Shown here one piece after another: positions 58,617 to 64,000 of a stretch of DNA of 64,000 nt. Positions within the stretch are counted from its first letter, which is position 1, and the number at the start of each line of letters is the position of its first letter. The position numbers were made by a program, and so were the translations under genes. Origin of the DNA: Lampris incognitus (taxonomy: Eukaryota > Chordata > Actinopteri > Lampriformes > Lampridae); NCBI RefSeq assembly GCF_029633865.1, contig NC_079219.1, positions 57,791,069 to 57,855,068 on the forward strand. Direction: 5' to 3'. The notes under the pieces were generated by a model. It saw only the letters and a list, made by a program, of their open reading frames with translations. It was not told the DNA's origin and did no database searches.

Positions 58617-60203
58617 TGGAGAGCGCGCCCTCTAGTGGACAGCATCGGCAGTTTGAACTGAAACCAAAACAGCCACTCAAAAGGTCAATAGTGCAACGGT
58701 ACAGATGGGTTGCTTATTTCAGGTCTTCCCTACGAGTGGTCCAGTCTGATCATGGGAGATCTATATTTGAAAGGTATTTCGTCTTTTGTGACTCAAATTA
58801 TGTACCGAAGGCCCGTGTCTTTCATGTCCTGCCCCGAACAGTATCCGATAATATACTATATTATGGTTTCTTCACGGTAACTATATTATCGTTATCGTTT
58901 CTTAAGGAGGGCCTTTCAATGTTTGTCTTGGTTAACACTTTACTAAAGAATCATACAATGCTTGTGATCAAGGGCCTCGACAAATTTGAAGACAGCTGTG
59001 GCACTGCAGGGCAATTTAGTTTTTCCAGCTTTATTCTTGCTGGTGAAAGATTTCATCCTCTGAAATGAGCTTCACATGCATTCATATCAGAAATCTGCTT
59101 CTAAGAAAAGAAAACGAGTAAACCTGCTCGTAAGAGCAAAGAGTGACGTCTGATAGTACATTTTGCAAAGAGGTAATCTTTTCCCATTGTCTTTATTTAT
59201 CATTACTTTTTTTATACATCTCGCATAGTAGAAGGCATCCAAATGTCCACGTTCACACTTGGGAGGAAAGATATTTGGGAGCTGGTGTCAGGGTTTGTGG
59301 AGCTTGTGCAATAGCCCTGAATTTTCTGATTTGTCAGTCTGTGTTTGCTGATCTGACCGTCAGCCAAAAGTCCAAAGCGCTTGTGTGATCAGTAAGCTGG
59401 ACTCACCCACTGTTCGCGTAGAGAAAACCTGAATAGAGCACAACCATTTGTTATGCATAACGGAGCAATCTAACAACCAGTCGGAGAACACCGAATCTGT
59501 TGGTTGGGATCGAGTGCAGTGTGTTTGGGTTGCTGTTCACGGTTCACTCCAGGTAGTCACGAAAAGTGGCTCGTCTAGCTCTCTGTTCGTCAAAGGTTGG
59601 AGAGACAGCAGGGCTGCCACTGGAAGTGCCCCGGCTAGCTGCCGCGCTGCCACTATTTGGGCCCAGCCTTGTTGCAAAGCTGGCTGTTTTGAGTGTTCGT
59701 GAAGACATGCACCTAAGCTTTCTGTGCTTTCATGCAGCACCCAGAAAACACTGGGTGCTGCATTGCATTGCTGGGACGGTCAGGGGGACCAAATTACATC
59801 TGCCCCAGGAGGCAAGTAGTGTTGTCCACACCGTCCGTTCCCTGCTGTAAACTACTTTCCCAGAAACTCAAGAGTAGACATGTTGATGCAATCAGTATGA
59901 CACATTTTGTGTTAGGATCGGTTTTCTGTGCAGAAGGTGGTGTTCTACTGGTTTCTGACCAGCTTCGAGGGCTGCGTCCTCTACTTCATACGGAGAGAGA
60001 AAACTGCACAAATGATGTTTTTATGCATAGATCTTATAGTAACGGAAATATCTGTAATGTAACAGACGGATGCTACTACAGCTCATAAAACGGCGTCTTC
60101 GCAGGAGGTAGCTTTACGAACAACATGTCTCCACCACTCTAACTCGCCCAGTATCTGCATTTTTCTGTGTCCTCGATGTGTCCTGCAGGCGTTCTCTAAT
60201 AAA
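58617..60203 (+). other. ctxnd2: Possible ctxnd2 3' UTR and unassigned downstream sequence
   Basis: Non-repetitive for 1.5 kb, with AATAAA at 60198-60203. No coding potential is supported. Low repeat content compared with the rest of the window would fit a long 3' UTR, as is common for small neuronal membrane proteins, but this is inference. Confidence 0.35.
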
Positions 60204-60597
60204 ACCATTCAGCAGAACGGTCAGACTCGTGAATTTGAATGAGAGATGACGATACACATGCACACAACGCATTATTTGTACACATTATTTGTATACTTGT
60301 GTCTGTGAATAACGTGCAGATGTTAGGTGGGTTTCATTCTGTGCAGGTACACATCAAAATTCGGATCCCCTTGGACCCCGAAGGCTCCTAACACAGCCCC
60401 CTGCGCCTAGGGCGTACGCATTTATGAAGATAGATGCTGTTTATACGCCTTAACGTGCGTCGTGGTTGATCCGGTCACCAGTGGACAGCGCTGAGTACGT
60501 CACGTCACACCTGCCATTAGAATACTTCGCCACACGCGCCTCCGGGGGACCGCTGGCGACCGGATCTCACTTCCCCGCTCTATACGCAAATGAACCG
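60204..60597. other. Unassigned spacer
   Basis: No recognised gene or repeat family. Confidence 0.35.
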
Positions 60598-60850
60598 GAC
60601 TTCCGGCAAGATGGCGAACAGGGCGCACAAAAAGTTTTAGGCTCCGTTCGTTTGGTCCCACACTTTGAGCCAAATCCTGTCCTTGGCTCGGACTTCGCCG
60701 CACGTCACCAACAACGATGCAACACAAATGACAAAGAAGCCCAAGAAAGTCGGCTGCCAACGACAAAGATTTCCCGCCGCTCAGGGCGGCTAACGCTAAC
60801 GCGGCTAGCAAGTGTAAACTACTAATAATACACGTTAGCCCCCGAGCTAA

Positions 60851-60935
60851 CGGGTCTGACCCTTTAGCCGAGCGGTTAGTGACGTCGCCTTGTGGCGCAG
60901 TACACCCCCGTATCGAATCCCGCACCGGGCAAGAA
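60851..60935 (+). repeat. tRNA-like SINE family S4 in the L1 remnant
   Basis: gggtctgaccctttagccga, A box gagcggttagtga and B-box-like gtatcgaatcccg. Confidence 0.65.
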
Positions 60936-61382
60936 AATAACCGCTTACACAAGTTAGCTTTCCACAGCTGCTGCTCCTGTCCCCATGGAAACGTCGAGGC
61001 CAAGCACGGCACAGCTGGCACTAGCGGCTCGAGCACAAGACGTCCACGTGATGCCACTCCAACTAAACCCCCGCAGAAACTGAGGGAAGTCCCGAGACTG
61101 AGCCCTCCTTTGCTGACGTTTTAGCCGCCACAGGAAGTCTGCGTAACAAGGTGGAGGATTTGGGAGACCAATTTAAAGAAAGCTCCGACATGCTAGCCAG
61201 CATTGTACAACGCGTGGAGCGGAATTCAGGTGGAATCCCTGAATGCAAGTCCAAAGCGGAAGTGCTGGGGAAATAAAATGCAGACCCGAAGAAAGAAAAC
61301 GCCCAACTTAAAGAAAGAGTACTCGAAGTGGAAAGATACTGTAACGTGCATGGATTAGTAGACACGCTGGCCGCTGGCTCGC

Positions 61383-61500
61383 GGGTCTGACCCTTTAGTC
61401 GAGCGGTTAGCGATGCCTCCTGCGGTGCGGGCGATACGGGTTCGCTTCCCGGCCGCGGCAGTTCCTGTGGTTGCGTTGTCCCCCGAATTCGCTACAATAC
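61383..61500 (+). repeat. tRNA-like SINE family S4, second copy in the L1 remnant
   Basis: gggtctgaccctttagtcga, A box gagcggttagcga, B-box-like gggttcgcttccc and the 3' part cccgaattcgctacaatac shared with the 0.6-1.0-kb pair. Confidence 0.7.
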
Positions 61501-61835
61501 AAACGCCACTGGGACTCGAGACTCTCTGGTCTCAAGGGAAAAGAAGGAGAAAACCTCCGAGAGGAAATCGAAGCGCTCATCCTCAAAACTGTTTCCACAA
61601 TGGAAGGAAGAGGTTGAAGATGTTGTCGATCCAGTTCATCGCATCGGGAGGAGAGAAGAAGGACGGAGCCGCCAGATTATCATGCAGCCTGCGAGGAGGC
61701 GTCACCGGGATGCAGTATGGAAAACCACCAAAGACTCTCCCGCGTGTAAGGAACAAGTTCTTCACTTCGTGCAGGATTTCACCCAGGAGGATCGGCAGGC
61801 TTAAGAGGACGGCTGTGGTCGAAAATCAAGCAAGC

Positions 61836-62130
61836 TGGATCGCTGAGTAAGGTGGCATTCTACAAAGGCCACATCGCTGTAATTGATGGACGTATAGTAA
61901 AGGCTTGGAGTCAGCCAGTCTCGAAGTTTGATAGAAATTCACTTCAGTACTCAGTTGGTAAACGAATGTTACTTCATGGTAGTCACTCTGGCTCTATAGC
62001 AGACGTGTTAGTTCTGAATATGTTTAGTTTCATATATTTGTTTTACTCCTCACTATGTAAAGTCATTTTATAAAGACGCTAGGGAAGGTACCGGTAGGCT
62101 ATTTGGGTGTCTGTATTTTTGTTGTAGGAT
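61836..62130. other. Unassigned spacer between L1 and BEL/Pao remnants
   Basis: No recognised gene or repeat. Confidence 0.35.
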
Positions 62131-63960
62131 CGACAATGGTTATGTGTACTCTTGCCAGACCCAGGTGGTTGGCGGTGAAGGCATCTTGGATGTGAACATT
62201 TTTATGTGGCTTATTAGCAGGAGATATAGAGAAGGAAACAGAGGCTCCATGCACTGTCTTAATGTCTTGGTGTACCCTCTGCAGTCCAGGGCATCAGTTG
62301 TTCCTTCCAGTCCCAGGTGCTGTGGGGCATCAGACAGCAGGATGGTGCGCCCTGAGCCATCATCAAGAATAGTATATGTCTCCCAACGCTCTATTCTCTT
62401 GATGAAGGGTAACCTTCACAACTTTGAGGAAGACTCTTCCATGACAGCGAGGCTGGTCCAAGTACAGTGTCTCAGAGTCAGAGTTGTAGAGGGTGGCGCT
62501 CTCTGATGGAATGTCTCCGGGCTCTGCAGCACTCCACTGATTTACCTCATGGAGAGAAGACAAGTGCTTTCCCTTACAGAGATGGCAAGTCTTCTTTAAG
62601 TCACAGTCTTTAGCTAGGTGCGCTCGGGTACACTTCCAGCATCACTTATTCTCTCTAATCCAAATGACAGCCTGTTCTCTAGTAAGGGCAGCAAAGTCTG
62701 TGCACTGGCTCAAATAATGTGCTGTACTGTTGCAGTAGGGGCAATGACTCTTTCCCTTTCCTTTAACCTTTGGTGAGAGAGCAGCTGGGGTGGTCTTACA
62801 TGGGAGGTGCTCTGCTCCATGCGTGACAGTGTTTTGTTGACTCAGGGGTCAAGGTTTCTGCTCTCTTCTTGCAGGGGGAAATTTGGTCTGTGGCGTCAAA
62901 TTCCAGACAGTCTGCCTCTAACTGCAGCCACTCTGCAAACTCTAGCAGAGATGTTTTGACACGGTTGGCGTTCTTCCTGATTTGGTGTCCCTTGAATATC
63001 TGCTGCTGTGAGCGGGGTAGTCTATTCAGTAGATGTTTCACATTTGATCCACTGTGCAGCTGCTCCACACCATCTTCCTTTAGGGCTTTTAGCATGCCTA
63101 CAATGGCCTGTACATGCAGTGAGAAGTCATCCAGGGTCTGCTCGTCTCCTGCACGAATGGAGGGCAAGTTCTCCAGGGTCTCAATTTCTTTTAGAACAAA
63201 CTGATAGGGCTGTCCATACCTTCTAGCCAGTTCCTGCAATGCATTGATATAAGGGGTGGAGGACTCAGCATGGGCAAAGACAAGCCGATGAGTATTTGGG
63301 GTCTTTTCGTGCTTCAACAGTAGAGCATACTTATATTATTCAGAGTGGCTGTGGTGTGTGAGGTTACTGAATGACAGGTGAAGCTCTACGTACTGTGCTC
63401 GGTCTTCTTCGGTGAAATCTGGGAATGTCGGCCCTTTAACATTGTGGAGTGGAACATACATGAGGCATCTGGTCTGAGCTGGGATTTTGCAGCTGGAGGG
63501 GGAACATGGCCGTCAGTAACTGGATCTTGTTTAGTCGGTGTAGGGTGATGACGGGTTTGGCCGTAAGGTTGGCTCAGGGGGCCTGGTAGCACTTGCTTAA
63601 TGTAGGCCTGTGGTTGCGCTTGGAGGTCAGAGTGTTGTAAGGTGTGTAACTTTTGATGCTTTACGGGAATCAGTGGGTGGGATTGAAGTGGCATGAAGCT
63701 GGCAGGATGCTGGATGTGTGGTGTGGTATTCTGCTGCAGGTCAAGGGGGTGCATGCTGAGGGCTGTTGCATGGCTAAGTGGAGGTGGTGATGGATATGGT
63801 TGCCTACTCAGTTGGGGGTTTAGGGGGGACCAGGCAGCTTTTGTGTGTCTAGGAGGGAATAGCTCTGATCTGGGATATCGTCGAGCCTTTGATAGGGACG
63901 GCATTCATCGGGGACTGGCTGCAGTCTCCTCACTGGCTTTTGGGGGTGAGCCCAAGGTGA
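62131..63960 (-). pseudogene. BEL/Pao-type retrotransposon gag-protease region (decayed)
   Basis: On the minus strand, from high to low coordinates: a Pro/His/Gln-rich stretch (63904-63386); a capsid-like segment (63317-62796) with LQELARRYGQPYQFVLKEIE and DFSLHVQAIVGMLKAL, the DUF1759-type pattern of Pao gag; two zinc-knuckle-like motifs (CPYCNSTAHYLSQC near 62745-62700 and CWKCTRAHLAKDC near 62640-62600); then a retropepsin-like segment (62560-62270) with the active-site-like ILDDGSGRTIL. Frames change between segments and no RT is visible before the window pattern stops, so it is a broken copy. The assignment rests on motif order only. Confidence 0.7.
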
Positions 63961-64000
63961 CTGTTGTCGTGATGTTGCTCTTGAGGAGGGCTGAGGTCTG

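Larger units (their letters stand above)
60598..61835 (+). pseudogene. L1-like LINE 5' part with ORF1 remnant
   Basis: Begins near cttccggcaagatggcgaac, an ETS/YY1-like site as in many L1 5' ends. An ATG at 60728 opens MTKKPKKVG. After an S4 SINE insert, 61120-61350 encodes a coiled-coil stretch (SLRNKVEDLGDQFKESSDML, NAQLKERVLEVERY). After a second S4 insert, 61500-61830 encodes the ORF1 C-terminal region in shifted frames (ENLREEIEALILK, VHRIGRREEGRSRQIIM, FVQDFTQEDRQA). These are the hallmarks of L1/Tx1-type ORF1 proteins. No ORF2 follows, so it is 3'-truncated and inactive. Confidence 0.75.

Noticed and set aside
60851-60935. True tRNA gene
   Set aside because: A and B boxes are recognisable but the cloverleaf stems are not, and the same unit recurs as a dispersed repeat.

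Overview
The window is from the nuclear genome of a ray-finned (teleost-type) fish. The evidence is two many-exon vertebrate genes with GT-AG introns, a small cortexin-domain gene, and a fish-style repeat load: Tc1/mariner, Penelope-like, L2, RTE-like, L1-like, Ty3/gypsy and BEL/Pao remnants, tRNA-like SINEs, hAT- and Harbinger-like MITEs and large minisatellites. No species can be named from this alone. There is one 200-N assembly gap (4210-4409).

Layout. 1-10.1 kb has no gene and is mostly repeats: foldback elements, a ~365-bp AT-rich tandem satellite (1791-3690), a 22-bp minisatellite (7254-8287) and a 20/21-bp minisatellite (8690-9328). 10.1-11.7 kb is CpG/GC-rich and probably holds the cers2 promoter and 5' exon(s). 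cers2 (ceramide synthase 2) has ten coding exons from 11683 to 30407, giving a complete 382-residue protein. Intron 1 holds a 3-kb array of a 43-bp unit, and intron 6 holds a gypsy pol fragment. A ~1-kb minisatellite (31203-32184) and a perfect 18-bp-stem hairpin lie in the cers2 3' region.

From 35.0 kb a second GC-rich promoter leads into arnt (HIF-1beta), with 20 coding exons from 35627 to 53765. All reading phases join to give a complete 769-residue bHLH-PAS protein. Its introns hold a Penelope-like element (intron 8), an L2 LINE split by a SINE (intron 12), a Tc1 transposon carrying a nested Penelope/SINE/minisatellite stack (intron 14) and an RTE-like fragment (intron 16). A conserved-looking AT-rich 3' UTR follows. 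Downstream, 58431-58616 encodes a 61-residue single-pass cortexin-domain microprotein, probably ctxnd2. The last 3.5 kb are an L1-like ORF1 remnant and, on the minus strand, a decayed BEL/Pao gag-protease region.

All three genes are on the + strand, in the order cers2, arnt, ctxnd2. CERS2, ARNT and CTXND2 also lie close together on human 1q21, so this looks like conserved vertebrate synteny. The genes have unrelated roles: very-long-chain ceramide synthesis in the ER, transcriptional partner for HIF-alpha/AHR/SIM, and a small membrane protein.

I did not find a convincing new multi-gene system. The more unusual material is structural: reciprocal nesting of SINEs and MITEs, a minisatellite that appears to have grown at the junction of inverted Penelope arms, Penelope termini that run into different tandem repeats, perfect hairpins, and GT microsatellites lying directly against splice acceptors. 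Exon boundaries were read by eye from splice motifs and frame continuity. Mobile-element family names rest on motif and terminus recognition, not on a database search.
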